DNA of 64,000 bases from CAIUGU01 sp965279735 (GCA_965279735.1 OZ257260.1:2294001-2358000); one strand, 5' to 3'; numbered from the stretch's first letter, positions 34,031 to 42,674 are shown. Translations and numbers: made by a program. The notes: generated from the sequence alone by a model not told the origin.

Positions 34031-34423
34031 TCAGCGGAGGTTGAACGCAGGAGGGCCGCGCAGCGGCGGCAACAGATGGCGATTGGCTACAGGAACGGGT
34101 TGTAAAAGTGCGCGGACGGCACGCGGCGCATCGCTCGCAGACCAGAACAGCAGGAACACGACAGCCAGGAACAGAACCGGCTGATCGAAGCCTTTGGAGA
34201 ATGACTTCGCAACACCCGTCTCGGGCAGATCGACATCCTCGTCCTGGTGACCGGCCGTGCCCTCGTCCTGGTGATGCAGGTCGCCATCGGGACCATGCAG
34301 GGTCACGGCAGCTTCCTGCCCGTCGAGGCACAAATGCAGATGGTCAACACCGCCCAGCGCGGCAAACAGGATTGCCAGACCGAGCAGCCAGTGAACCAAC
34401 GTGTAGGTACGGAAAGCACGCAC
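34031..34423 (-). CDS. CzcI-like / DUF2946-like small membrane protein
   Basis: This 130-residue protein has an N-terminal hydrophobic segment (HWLLGLAILFAALGGV), then a His/Asp-rich stretch (HLHLCLDGQE, LHGPDGDLHHQDEG, GHQDEDVD) and a second helix (VLFLAVVFLLFW). Small His-rich proteins of this layout precede czcC in many metal operons (CzcI) and are thought to modulate expression or bind metal. It is the first gene of the czc operon here. An inverted repeat lies 27 bp upstream of the start. Confidence 0.7.
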   Translation of the reverse strand: MRAFRTYTLVHWLLGLAILFAALGGVDHLHLCLDGQEAAVTLHGPDGDLHHQDEGTAGHQDEDVDLPETGVAKSFSKGFDQPVLFLAVVFLLFWSASDAPRAVRALLQPVPVANRHLLPPLRGPPAFNLR

Positions 34424-34449
34424 GGATCAGACCTTAGCAGAGAGCATTT

Positions 34450-34462
34450 GCATTTGTAATGC
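34450..34462. promoter_or_regulatory. Inverted repeat upstream of the czcI-like gene
   Basis: GCATT-TGT-AATGC is a 5-bp inverted repeat with a 3-base spacer, preceded by another GCATTT at 34444. It lies 27-39 bp before ATG 34423. It could be a metal-regulator operator, but the repeat is short and may arise by chance. Confidence 0.35.
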
Positions 34463-34516
34463 GGAAGTCGCACGTCCGGATGAAAGAGGGACGCCGTTCA
34501 ATATTGTGCTTCCGGC

Positions 34517-34852
34517 TCACTGGCCACCCACTAACAGGCTGAGAAGAAGGGTTGCGGGAAGAGCAGCTACCGCCAGCCTGCCGGCGGCGCGAGGGGCGTA
34601 AGGCAACAGGAACACCAGCACCAGAGCCGCTACGGAAAGACACCCCAGCCAGGCCACGAGCCCGAATGACCAATTGGTATCAAGGATGCAGGTGACTGCC
34701 GAAGTCAGCAACAGAGCAGTACCCCCACAACGCAATCGAAACGCCATGCCCGGACTGGCTGGCTGCTGCCACAGCTGGCGATGATGACGATGCATCGCGA
34801 GGCTGAGCGCCGTGAGGCCTGAATAGGCAAGCATGATGGCGAGAACAGTCAT
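34517..34852 (-). CDS. DUF3325 membrane protein
   Basis: This 111-residue, three- to four-span membrane protein has the DUF3325 pattern: LAYSGLTALSLAMHRHHRQLW, then three helices. DUF3325 genes follow PepSY and DUF3649 genes in siderophore-uptake clusters. It overlaps the PepSY stop by 4 bp, so it is translationally coupled. It is likely an accessory of the PepSY reductase; mechanism unknown. Confidence 0.82.
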   Translation of the reverse strand: MTVLAIMLAYSGLTALSLAMHRHHRQLWQQPASPGMAFRLRCGGTALLLTSAVTCILDTNWSFGLVAWLGCLSVAALVLVFLLPYAPRAAGRLAVAALPATLLLSLLVGGQ

Positions 34853-36462
34853 TCGATCGCCCCGGCTGGAAAATGGAGAGAGGCAGGATGCGAACTGCTC
34901 GTTTTCGAAGGGACCCGGAGGGCTGCGTTTTTCCAGAGCGTTCGAGCGATCATCCCGAACACCACACCGAAGGCCAGAGCCGTGAGATCGAACCCTGCGA
35001 GCCCCCAGTCTCCTTGCCAGTGATCGTAAGGAACTGTCACACCCAGATGCCTGTCCGTGGTCAATGCATTGACGAAGGGGATCAGCAGATACAGCACTCC
35101 CGCGAGAGCAAACAGTTCAATCCATGCGCGGCCGACAGGACGAATCGCAGCATAGAGCAGCACCAGTGCCCAGACGCAGAACATGGCATGGGCTTCCCGG
35201 GAGCCTCGCATCACCATGCCCACAGGAAGAAGACGATTCGCCCAGAAGTAGGCAGCGATCCCGATCGGCAAGCCGGCAATAGTGCCAACGTTCAGGCGCT
35301 CGACCAGCGCAAGTCCCGTCACTTTCTCTCCCGCCGCCTCCTTGCCGCGACGCTTGACTGTCCACAGCACCAGGCCGGTTGCGATCATCGTCGTTCCGAG
35401 CAATCCGGAAAGGAAGTATAGCCAGCGCAGCAACGGCCCTGCGAACAGGCCCTCATGCAGGCCTATCATCACGTCATTGACTTTGCGAGCAGCAAAGCGT
35501 GCGGGACCTGTCGGATCGACCAGCTCACCGGTCACACCGTTGTAGATGGCCTGATCGGAGCCGGTCTGTGGATTGTCGCGCTCACGGACCAGGATGATTC
35601 TGGCGTTGGCATCGCCGGGGTTGCGAACATTGATCGAAAGCACGCGGCTCATCCCTTCCCGTTCAAACCGGGCAAGCAAGGGCCGGATGTCGGTGAGAGG
35701 AGCCGCCACGCCTGACCGTGGAATGTCGGGCACACCGGGATAGGCCTCATCGAAGAACGCGTCCTGGGTCTTCTGGTCGAAGCCATACACTTCGCTCAGC
35801 ACGAGAGGCATGTACGTAAACATGAAGAAGATGAGGCCGCTGTACGTGATCATGATGTGGAACGGCAAAGCCACCACGCTCAGAACGTTGTGCGCATCCA
35901 GCCAGGAACGCTGCCCTTTGCCGGGACGGAACGTGAAGAAGTCCTTGAAGATCTTCTTGTGCACGATGACACCGCTGACGATTGCCACCAGCATGAACAT
36001 CGTGCAGAAACCGACGATCCAGTAAGCATCCTGGGAGTTGAGATAGTGCAGCCGGTAGTGCATCTGGTACAGCAGCTGACCGCCGCCGGTCTGCCGCACT
36101 TCGACCGGACGCCCATGATCGGGATCGAGGATTTCGGTTTTCGAATCGGCGGACTCTCCTTCCGCAGCCGGCACGAGCCAGGAGACTCTCAGCCCCGTGT
36201 CCGCATTGCGGTTTGGCAGGTGAACGACCCAACGTGTCGCGTCTGGCGCAGTCGCTTGCAGTCTTGCCAGTCCCAGCTCCGCCATGTCTGTCGCCGCACC
36301 GGGTCCGCTGCTGAGCGAGAGCTCGGGACGCATCCAGCGATCGATCTCTGCATCGAAATAGCCGAGGGTGCCGGTCAGGAAAATGAAATAGAGAATCCAG
36401 CCGACCAGCAACCCGACCCATGTATGCAGCCAGGCCATCGATTGACGGAATCCTTCCTTCAT
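34849..36462 (-). CDS. PepSY-associated membrane protein (siderophore-iron reductase type)
   Basis: This 537-residue inner-membrane protein begins MAWLHTWVGLLVGWILYFIFLTG-like, with the conserved His before span 1. It has PepSY-like periplasmic segments with a second span near IVGFCTMFMLVAIVSGVIVHKKIFKDFFTFR, a third in the segment HNVLSVVALPFHIMITYSGLIFFMF, and several C-terminal spans. Conserved His residues in spans are probable heme ligands. Related proteins (FpvG/FoxB type) reduce imported ferric siderophores. The start ATG 36462 overlaps the DUF3649 stop (ATGA), and its stop overlaps DUF3325. The organisation DUF3649-PepSY-DUF3325 is the classic reductase set, but no TonB receptor is directly adjacent here. 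Confidence 0.88.
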   Translation of the reverse strand: MKEGFRQSMAWLHTWVGLLVGWILYFIFLTGTLGYFDAEIDRWMRPELSLSSGPGAATDMAELGLARLQATAPDATRWVVHLPNRNADTGLRVSWLVPAAEGESADSKTEILDPDHGRPVEVRQTGGGQLLYQMHYRLHYLNSQDAYWIVGFCTMFMLVAIVSGVIVHKKIFKDFFTFRPGKGQRSWLDAHNVLSVVALPFHIMITYSGLIFFMFTYMPLVLSEVYGFDQKTQDAFFDEAYPGVPDIPRSGVAAPLTDIRPLLARFEREGMSRVLSINVRNPGDANARIILVRERDNPQTGSDQAIYNGVTGELVDPTGPARFAARKVNDVMIGLHEGLFAGPLLRWLYFLSGLLGTTMIATGLVLWTVKRRGKEAAGEKVTGLALVERLNVGTIAGLPIGIAAYFWANRLLPVGMVMRGSREAHAMFCVWALVLLYAAIRPVGRAWIELFALAGVLYLLIPFVNALTTDRHLGVTVPYDHWQGDWGLAGFDLTALAFGVVFGMIARTLWKNAALRVPSKTSSSHPASLHFPAGAIE

Positions 36463-36875
36463 GGAGCGTTGCCCCGCAGGATCCAGCCCAGCAGTCCGAA
36501 GATCAACGTGGGTACGACAAGGCCCAGCCACGCGCGCCGGGCCGAGCGCACGGCAAAGACCCAGATCGCGGCGCCGACGTAAAGACAGTAGCTCAGCAGC
36601 ATCGCGGTCATGACCGCCTCGGCGGGAGGCAAAGGCAAAGCGCGAGCGAGGAAGATGGACAGGACGGTGGCAAATGCATAGCCGCCCACGATGGCCGCGA
36701 GTGCGCGCGATGCAACATCGCGACGATGACCATTCCAGAACGCCACTGACGACTGCGCCGCCAGCAGGCCAACTTTCCAGGTTTTTTGCAGCAGGTGGGT
36801 TTGCAAGGCGATGCCTTCGGATTCGCTTGAGAACACGCCCGCCGAAGCGGGCATCGTCATTGCGAAGTAAAGCAT
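36459..36875 (-). CDS. DUF3649 membrane protein
   Basis: This 138-residue protein matches DUF3649: ASRALAAIVGGYAFATVLSIFLARALPLPPAEAV, then YCLYVGAAIWVFAVRSARRAW, with three spans. The family is found upstream of PepSY genes in iron-chelate uptake loci. The N-terminal ~45 residues before ASRAL are less conserved, and ATG 36860 or 36854 are alternative starts. It overlaps the next ATG by 4 bp. Confidence 0.82.
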   Translation of the reverse strand: MLYFAMTMPASAGVFSSESEGIALQTHLLQKTWKVGLLAAQSSVAFWNGHRRDVASRALAAIVGGYAFATVLSIFLARALPLPPAEAVMTAMLLSYCLYVGAAIWVFAVRSARRAWLGLVVPTLIFGLLGWILRGNAP

Positions 36876-36978
36876 CGACCTGCCCGCGGAGCAGGTTATT
36901 TACTGTTGCAGAACGGGGGCGACAACGTTGCCGGACCCGTTCCGGAACGGCGGCTTCCCCATATCGGGCGCGAAAGGA

Positions 36979-38151
36979 TCAGTCTTCCGCGATGCGGAAT
37001 CCCTGCGTGATATTGCCTCTGGTCGACCCATCGGCGGCGCGGTAAGACGTGCGCATGTAGATGATGAAGCTATAGAAGGACCCGCCACGGAATACCCGGT
37101 TCTTGCAGTCATCGCGATCTTCGGCCGTGCCGTTGGCCGGCGCGCCCACGTAGTCGCCCCGATAGCAGTCCTGGGTCCATTCCCAGACGTTGCCGATCAT
37201 GTCGTACACACCAAAGGGATTGGCGGGGAACTGGCCGACCGGAGCCGGCCCCACCCATTCGTCCTTGCCGCCAGTTTCTGGCCCGTTCGCAAAATTGGGA
37301 TCGAACGTGTCGCCCCATGGGTAGTCGGTCTTCGTGCCTGCCCGCGCGACGTATTCCCATTCGGCTTCGGAGGGCAGCCGGAAGTTCAGGCCGGTGATTC
37401 GCTGCAGCCAGTAGGTGAATTCCTTGGCGTCTTCCCAGCTCACGTTGCCGACGGGACGATTCCCGCGACCATAGCCTCCATCCTGGGGCATCTGGCGATG
37501 CGTCGTTTTGGCGAACAGATCGTACTGTTCGTAGGTCACTTCGTACTTGGCGAGCCGGAACGGCTTGATGCGCACGGTATGCACCGGCTTTTCATCCGTG
37601 TCTGCGCGCAGCCTTGTCTGGCTGCCCATCAGGTAGATGCCGCCGGGGATGCGCACCATGTCGTCGATGAGCTGCACGATGACGGCTGGCGGCTTGTGCT
37701 CCTGAACGGCCTTCTCGCGTTTCAGGTCATCCGCCACTTTCTCGGCCTCAGCCACCGTCTCTGCCGCGGCTGCTTTCAATTCGTACTCAGGCAACAGCGC
37801 CGTCGCCGCTGCGCGTTCGGTTGCATCGGGAGCGGCTCTCTTCAGATAGGCATTCAACGCCTTGAGCGCGCGACGAGGATCTTCGGTCGCTGCAGCAGCG
37901 CGGGCTTCCGCAAGCAGGGTGGCCACTGGAATCCGGTTTTCCGGCAGATCGGTGACGCGGTAGTAGTCGAGTGCCGCCAGAACATCGAGTGGCCGTTCCG
38001 CTTCGGTGGCCGAATCGATCCGGTACTGCATTGCCTGCAGTTGTTCCTCGAGAGGCGCTCCAAAATCCTGGGGCCATGCGGCAGGGCAGGCAGCAGCGCA
38101 AATGAGAAGCAGCAATCGCGTGGACGTGTTCAATGCAGTCTTGCGGGTCAT
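36979..38151 (-). CDS. Exported formylglycine-enzyme-like (FGE/SUMF1 fold) protein without catalytic Cys
   Basis: This 390-residue protein has a signal peptide (RLLLLICAAACPAA), a helical charged region to ~155 and a FGE-sulfatase domain at ~160-388. Domain motifs are MVRIPGGIYLMGS, KYEVTYEQYDLF, RPVGNVSWEDAKEF, FRLPSEAEWEYVARAG, NPFGVYDMIGNVWEWT and RVFRGGSFYS. True FGE has two Cys after RGGS-x-x (CHxxYC). Here the stretch is YSFIIYM, so it cannot be a canonical formylglycine generator. A non-enzymatic or other FGE-fold role is likely. It is divergent from the winged-helix regulator, with GTTAACG sites between them. Confidence 0.87.
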   Translation of the reverse strand: MTRKTALNTSTRLLLLICAAACPAAWPQDFGAPLEEQLQAMQYRIDSATEAERPLDVLAALDYYRVTDLPENRIPVATLLAEARAAAATEDPRRALKALNAYLKRAAPDATERAAATALLPEYELKAAAAETVAEAEKVADDLKREKAVQEHKPPAVIVQLIDDMVRIPGGIYLMGSQTRLRADTDEKPVHTVRIKPFRLAKYEVTYEQYDLFAKTTHRQMPQDGGYGRGNRPVGNVSWEDAKEFTYWLQRITGLNFRLPSEAEWEYVARAGTKTDYPWGDTFDPNFANGPETGGKDEWVGPAPVGQFPANPFGVYDMIGNVWEWTQDCYRGDYVGAPANGTAEDRDDCKNRVFRGGSFYSFIIYMRTSYRAADGSTRGNITQGFRIAED

Positions 38152-38222
38152 GGCGTCGGGTGGACAGCTTGTAGCAATTCAGGATGGGGCAACGAGTTAT
38201 TTACGGTTCCCGATCCCGCTTT

Positions 38223-38234
38223 CTTAACGTTAAG
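38223..38234. promoter_or_regulatory. 12-bp palindrome CTTAACGTTAAG
   Basis: This perfect palindrome lies 72 bp upstream of the FGE-like gene start, within the 275-bp divergent region 38152-38426. It shares the TTAACG core with sites at 14701, 22065, 27531 and 38365. Confidence 0.5.
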
Positions 38235-38354
38235 GGCTTGAATTGGCAGCACTTGCACCACCGGCCTTGAGTCTCTGGCCTGCTGCGCACCGGCATGCTC
38301 GCGCCCCTGCGAAGGTGCTGTCCAGAAACTTTGCAATTCTTTGTTTTTGTGAAG

Positions 38355-38420
38355 GTTACTTGACGTTAACCTGCATGCTAGGATGCGCCCCCTCCAGCGC
38401 GTGAACGCGCATTAACGTGA
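38355..38420. promoter_or_regulatory. Two pairs of GTTAACG-type half-sites, each 10 bp apart
   Basis: GTTACT (38355) and GTTAAC (38365) are 10 bp apart. GTGAACG (38401) and ATTAACG (38411) are also 10 bp apart. The second pair ends 7 bp before the regulator's ATG 38427, where a ribosome site would be, so binding there could block its own expression. No purine-rich ribosome site is visible in front of this ATG. Confidence 0.5.
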
Positions 38421-38426
38421 CGTTGT

Positions 38427-39680
38427 ATGACCGAGGCCGAAACTTTAAGCGTCCAGGCAGAGCGAATCCGCTCGAGCGGCATCCTCGGCCGGTCAAGCCT
38501 CACGCAACGGCTGTTTGATTTCCTGATCGAGTGCTCGCTCAAGGACAAGGTCCCCAAGGAAATCGAAGTCGCGATCGACGCTTTCGGCCGCGGGGATACT
38601 TTCGACGTCTCCCAGGACGCCGTCGTCCGCGTCTACATCCACAAGCTCCGCCGCAAACTCGAGGAGTTCTACGCGGGTCCGGGCCTGAGCGAACCCAACC
38701 GCATCGTCATTCCGCGGGGTGAGTACCGGTTGGCGGTCGCACCCAGAACGGCGGTCGTGGTTGAGGAACCCGAGCCACTGCCGCCTGCGACAAGCAAGTG
38801 GTATCGCTGGGGCGTCGGACTGCTGGTGGCCTCCCTGCTGGCCAACTTCGTGTTCCTGCTGACAGGACCTTTGAGGGTCGGCGCCACCGTTGACCCGCTG
38901 GAAGAAGTCCGCGCCAACGCTGTATGGGCACCCCTGCTCGATGACGAGTTGCCGATCTACGTTGTCGTGGGTGACTACTACATCTTCGGCGAAGTGGATG
39001 AATTCCTGTCGGTGCAACGCCTGGTCAGGGACTTCAACATCAACTCCCGCGCGGATTTCGACCGCGCATTGCAGCGCGACCCGCATTTTGCAGACAAATA
39101 CCAGGACCTCAACCTGGCCTACCTGCCCACCGCGAGTGCCTATGCGATGCGCGACGTGATGCCGATCCTGGCTGTCGCCAACCGCAGGGTCCGCGTGATC
39201 ATGGCGACAGACGTCAACGCCGACATCCTGAAGTCAGGCCACGTGGTCTACATCGGCTATTTCAGCGGCATGGCAACCCTGCGCGAAATTGTCTTCGCAG
39301 GTTCGCGCCTGATGACGGGCGAATCGTTCGACGAGCTGTACGACACGACGACGGGATCGAGCTACGTCAGCGACGTGGGTTCGGTGCAGGGACGGCTCAA
39401 GTATCGCGACTACGGCTACTTCTCGACGTTTGCCGGTCCGAACGGCAACCAGTTCGTCATCATTGCCGGCACCCGGGATATCGCAGTGATGCGCATGGCG
39501 GAGATCGCCACCCACCGACCCACGCTCGAACAGATGCGCACCGAGCCGGAAGCGAGCGCCTTTGAAGCGCTATATGAAGTTTATGGTTTCGACCGCACGG
39601 ATATCGATGCGACCCGGGTGATGACAGCGCCTCTTGAAACGAAATCGATCTGGCGCGAAGTGCCGACGCCTGCCAACTGA
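38427..39680 (+). CDS. Membrane-anchored winged-helix (OmpR/ToxR-type) regulator
   Basis: This 417-residue protein has an N-terminal winged-helix DNA-binding domain (~12-105): SLTQRLFDFLIECSL, FGRGDTFDVSQDAVVRVYIH, KLRRKLEEFY and RIVIPRGEYRLAV. This is the common form that includes VRV-x3-LRRKL and a Gly-x-Tyr wing. A single transmembrane helix follows at ~133-150 (WGVGLLVASLLANFVFLL), then a ~265-residue periplasmic domain with no family I recognise. The layout is that of ToxR/CadC one-component sensors. It is convergent with the FKBP gene and divergent from the FGE-like gene. GTTAACG sites upstream suggest autoregulation and control of the TonB, PepSY and MauG genes. The signal sensed is unknown. 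Confidence 0.8.
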   Translation: MTEAETLSVQAERIRSSGILGRSSLTQRLFDFLIECSLKDKVPKEIEVAIDAFGRGDTFDVSQDAVVRVYIHKLRRKLEEFYAGPGLSEPNRIVIPRGEYRLAVAPRTAVVVEEPEPLPPATSKWYRWGVGLLVASLLANFVFLLTGPLRVGATVDPLEEVRANAVWAPLLDDELPIYVVVGDYYIFGEVDEFLSVQRLVRDFNINSRADFDRALQRDPHFADKYQDLNLAYLPTASAYAMRDVMPILAVANRRVRVIMATDVNADILKSGHVVYIGYFSGMATLREIVFAGSRLMTGESFDELYDTTTGSSYVSDVGSVQGRLKYRDYGYFSTFAGPNGNQFVIIAGTRDIAVMRMAEIATHRPTLEQMRTEPEASAFEALYEVYGFDRTDIDATRVMTAPLETKSIWREVPTPAN

Positions 39681-39687
39681 TCGGCGA

Positions 39688-40170
39688 CTATTCGACCGCC
39701 AGCAGTTCGACGTCGAATACGAGCGCTGCGCCCGGCGGAATTACCCCGCCGCCCGCCCCTCGCTCTCCGTAGCCCAGCGCTGCGGGGATGATGAGCTCCC
39801 GCCGACCGCCGACTTTCATCCCGGCCACGCCTTGATCCCACCCCTTGATGACTGTTCCGGCACCGATGCGAAAGCGGAACGGCCGACCACGTTCGCGTGA
39901 GCTGTCGAATTTCTCACCGTGATGATCTGCCGTCGCCGGATCGTAGAGCCAGCCGTCGTAGTGGACTTCCACTCCCGAGCCCGCCGCGGCTTCTGCCCCG
40001 TCACCCGTCACCACGTCCGTCATCTGCATGTCTGTGATCGCAGCCCACGCGGCAGTGGCAGCAGAACTCTCGGGAACAGCCACGCTTTCGCTCTGCTGAC
40101 AGCCGGCCAGCGCCAGCAACACAGCCGTTGCAACACTTACTGCCGACAATGACCCGCGCCTGGCTTTCAT
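39688..40170 (-). CDS. FKBP-type peptidyl-prolyl isomerase lipoprotein
   Basis: This 160-residue exported isomerase helps fold proteins in the periplasm. The lipobox LLALAGC gives an acylated Cys at 24. The FKBP domain (~55-159) shows VEVHYDGWLYD, FDSSRERGRPFRF, GTVIKGWDQGVAGMKVGGRRELIIP, ALGYGERGAGGGVIPPGAALVFDVELL. All usual active-site segments (YDG, FD-S, W, YG) are present. It is 13 bp downstream of htpG on the same strand, and its stop nearly meets the convergent regulator's. Confidence 0.93.
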   Translation of the reverse strand: MKARRGSLSAVSVATAVLLALAGCQQSESVAVPESSAATAAWAAITDMQMTDVVTGDGAEAAAGSGVEVHYDGWLYDPATADHHGEKFDSSRERGRPFRFRIGAGTVIKGWDQGVAGMKVGGRRELIIPAALGYGERGAGGGVIPPGAALVFDVELLAVE

Positions 40171-40183
40171 GCTTCGTCTCCGT

Positions 40184-42097
40184 TCAATGCAGCGACAATA
40201 ACAGCCGGTTCAGCCGCTGGACAAATGCCGCAGGGTCAGCAAGCTGACCGCCTTCCGCAAGGGTCGCCTGGTCGAACAGCAGCCGCGAGAGATCGGTGAA
40301 ATCCGGACCTTCGGGCAGCGCCTCAAGTCGCGCAAGCAGCGGATGACCCGGGTTGATCTCGAGGGTCGGCTTTGCTTCAGGTGGTTTCTGTCCAGCGGCT
40401 TCGAGGATCCTGCGCATCTGCGCGCCCAGATCGTGCTCGCCCAGCACCAGGCAGGCGGGCGAATCGGTCAGCCGCGATGTCACGCGCACGTTGTCGACTT
40501 CGTCGGCAAGTGCCTTCTGCAAGCGGTCCGTGAGCGCAGCGTGTTCGCCAGCCAGCGTTTCCTGCTGTTTCTTTTCCTCTTCCGTCTGCACGGCAGACAG
40601 GTCGAGCGAACCCCGCGCGATGTTGCGGAGCTTCTTCCCTTCAAACTCGCGGAAATGATCCACCAGCCATTCATCGACACGATCGGAGAGCAGGAGGACC
40701 TCGATGCCTTTCTTCGTCAGCACTTCGAGATGCGGGCTCGAACGCGCTGCGGCCGGGCTGTCGGCGATCACATAATAGATGGCGTCCTGCCCCTCTTTTA
40801 TGCGTGACACATAGTCCTCGAGGGCAACCGTTTGCGTCTCGCCCGCTGCGGCGGCACTCTGCGTGCTGGTGAACCTCAGCAGTTTGGCAATGCGCTCGCG
40901 ATTCGCATGATCCTCAACCGGCCCTTCCTTCAGGACATTGCCGAATTCCTTCCAGAACGTGGCGTATTTCTCCGGCTCGTCCTTGGCCAGCTTCGCGAGC
41001 AGATCAAGGATACGGCGGGAAATGGCACTGCGAATGCTCTCGATCGCGGCGTCGTCCTGCAACATCTCGCGCGAGACGTTGAGGGGCAGGTCGGATGAAT
41101 CGATGATGCCTTTGACGAAGCGCAGGTAAGACGGCAGGAACTGTTCCGCGTCATCGAGGATGAAGACGCGACGCACGTAAAGCTTGAGACCTCGCGCTGC
41201 GTCCCTCTGCCAGAGATCGAAAGGGGCGCGAGCAGGAATATAGAGGAGGCTCGTGTATTCCTTAGCACCCTCGACGCGGTTGTGTGTCCATGCGATCGGG
41301 TCGGTGAAATCGTGGGTGATGTGCCGATAGAACTCGCGGTAGTCGTCATCCTTGATGTCGTTGCGGGGCCGGGTCCAGAGTGCGAGCGCATGATTGATCG
41401 TTTCAAACCCGCCAGCACCCTCGCCTTCCTTCGCCTCCGTCCGCATGCGCACCGGAAACGCGATGTGGTCCGAATACTTTCGCACCAGCGACTTGAGCCG
41501 GTAGGCGTCCGCCAGTTCCTTCTCTGCTTCCTTCAGATGAAGAACAATCGTCGTGCCCCGCTCCGCGCGCTCCACCGTTTCCACGGCGAACTCGCCTTCG
41601 CCGCGCGATTCCCAGTGCACGCCTTCACTGGCGGGCAGGCCGGCGCGACGCGAAAAAACCTCGACTCGATCCGCAACGATGAATGACGAGTAGAACCCCA
41701 CGCCGAACTGGCCGATCAGCTGCGAGTCCTTTTTCTGGTCGCCCGTCAGATGACTGAGGAATTCCGCCGTGCCTGACCGGGCGATCGTGCCGAGATGCTC
41801 GACGGCATCCTGGCGGCTCATGCCGATGCCGTTGTCGGTCAGTGTGATCGTACCGGCGGTGGCATCCGCATCCAGCGTAATGCTTAAGTCCGGATCGGCT
41901 TCCAGCAACCCGGGATCGGCCAGGGCCTGGAACCGCAATTTGTCGCAGGCGTCGGAAGCATTGGAAATGAGTTCGCGGAGAAAAATCTCCTTGTGGCTGT
42001 ACAGCGAGTGAATCATCAGCCGGAGCAGCTGCTTGACCTCCGCCTGGAACCCCAGGGTCTCCTTTTCGGGGGCAGCGGCCTGATTGGCATTCGTCAC
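40184..42097 (-). CDS. htpG: Chaperone HtpG (bacterial Hsp90)
   Basis: This 637-residue cytoplasmic ATP-dependent chaperone has the full Hsp90 pattern: LLRLMIHSLYSHKEIFLRELISNASDA, the ATP-site piece LTDNGIGM, GQFGVGFYSSFIVAD, and middle-domain FLPSYLRFVKGIIDSSDLPLNVSREMLQ. The length agrees with E. coli HtpG (624). I use GTG 42097, preceded by GGAG 8 bp upstream. The upstream frame to 42181 lacks homology. No obvious heat-shock promoter is visible in the 160 bp upstream. Confidence 0.96.
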   Translation of the reverse strand: MTNANQAAAPEKETLGFQAEVKQLLRLMIHSLYSHKEIFLRELISNASDACDKLRFQALADPGLLEADPDLSITLDADATAGTITLTDNGIGMSRQDAVEHLGTIARSGTAEFLSHLTGDQKKDSQLIGQFGVGFYSSFIVADRVEVFSRRAGLPASEGVHWESRGEGEFAVETVERAERGTTIVLHLKEAEKELADAYRLKSLVRKYSDHIAFPVRMRTEAKEGEGAGGFETINHALALWTRPRNDIKDDDYREFYRHITHDFTDPIAWTHNRVEGAKEYTSLLYIPARAPFDLWQRDAARGLKLYVRRVFILDDAEQFLPSYLRFVKGIIDSSDLPLNVSREMLQDDAAIESIRSAISRRILDLLAKLAKDEPEKYATFWKEFGNVLKEGPVEDHANRERIAKLLRFTSTQSAAAAGETQTVALEDYVSRIKEGQDAIYYVIADSPAAARSSPHLEVLTKKGIEVLLLSDRVDEWLVDHFREFEGKKLRNIARGSLDLSAVQTEEEKKQQETLAGEHAALTDRLQKALADEVDNVRVTSRLTDSPACLVLGEHDLGAQMRRILEAAGQKPPEAKPTLEINPGHPLLARLEALPEGPDFTDLSRLLFDQATLAEGGQLADPAAFVQRLNRLLLSLH

Positions 42098-42257
42098 GTT
42101 GAATCTCCGCGGATACAGGAATGTCGGGAAAGTGGGGGCCCTCTCTGCCGGTTCAAGGCATGGCTCCCAAAGGGCGGGCATTCAAGCAGAAGTGGGTGCG
42201 GAGGGCTACCCGTGAATCAGGAATGGCAGTCTCGGGGAGGCTGCAAACTCCGGACGT

Positions 42258-42494
42258 TCAACGATTGGCGGGGGAAGAAGCCTCGAGATGGCGACGGCGC
42301 AGCCGTTCAAACAGCGTTGCACTGAGCAGGACGGCGACTACTGGCAAGGTTGCACGGGGAAACGAGCGCACAGCGAATCCAGTCACGAACAACAGCGAGA
42401 TGGCCACAACCAGACCGAAAAGCCGCGGCCAGAGCGACCGCAGGATGGCGACGGCATCATCGATTTCGTCAGCCAGCAGGAGAAAAACTTCCAT
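42258..42494 (-). CDS. Small two-span membrane protein
   Basis: This 78-residue protein has two predicted helices (LFGLVVAISLLFVTGFAV and LPVVAVLLSATLF) and a basic C-terminus (RLRRRH). Initial residues include an acidic helix (LLADEIDDAVAILRSLW). It is not a recognised family. Start ATG 42494 has only a weak purine stretch upstream. It lies between htpG and the divergent parA-like gene and is probably an independent gene. Confidence 0.5.
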   Translation of the reverse strand: MEVFLLLADEIDDAVAILRSLWPRLFGLVVAISLLFVTGFAVRSFPRATLPVVAVLLSATLFERLRRRHLEASSPANR

Positions 42495-42674
42495 GGGAAA
42501 TTCCGGTTCCGGGGGTGCTGGGAATCTAGCGGAGCCGTGTGCCCGACCGGTGTGAGGAGCCTCACGCCACTTCGATCCCCGGCCTGCTTCAACCTGCAGC
42601 CGGTCACAGAATTGCAGTAATGCAGGGTTTACCGTAGCCCGTCGAACAGGCAGGGGAACAGGGCGTTTGCTTGC

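Noticed and set aside
36979..38151. Functional formylglycine-generating enzyme
   Set aside because: Both catalytic cysteines after RGGS are missing and no sulfatase gene is nearby.
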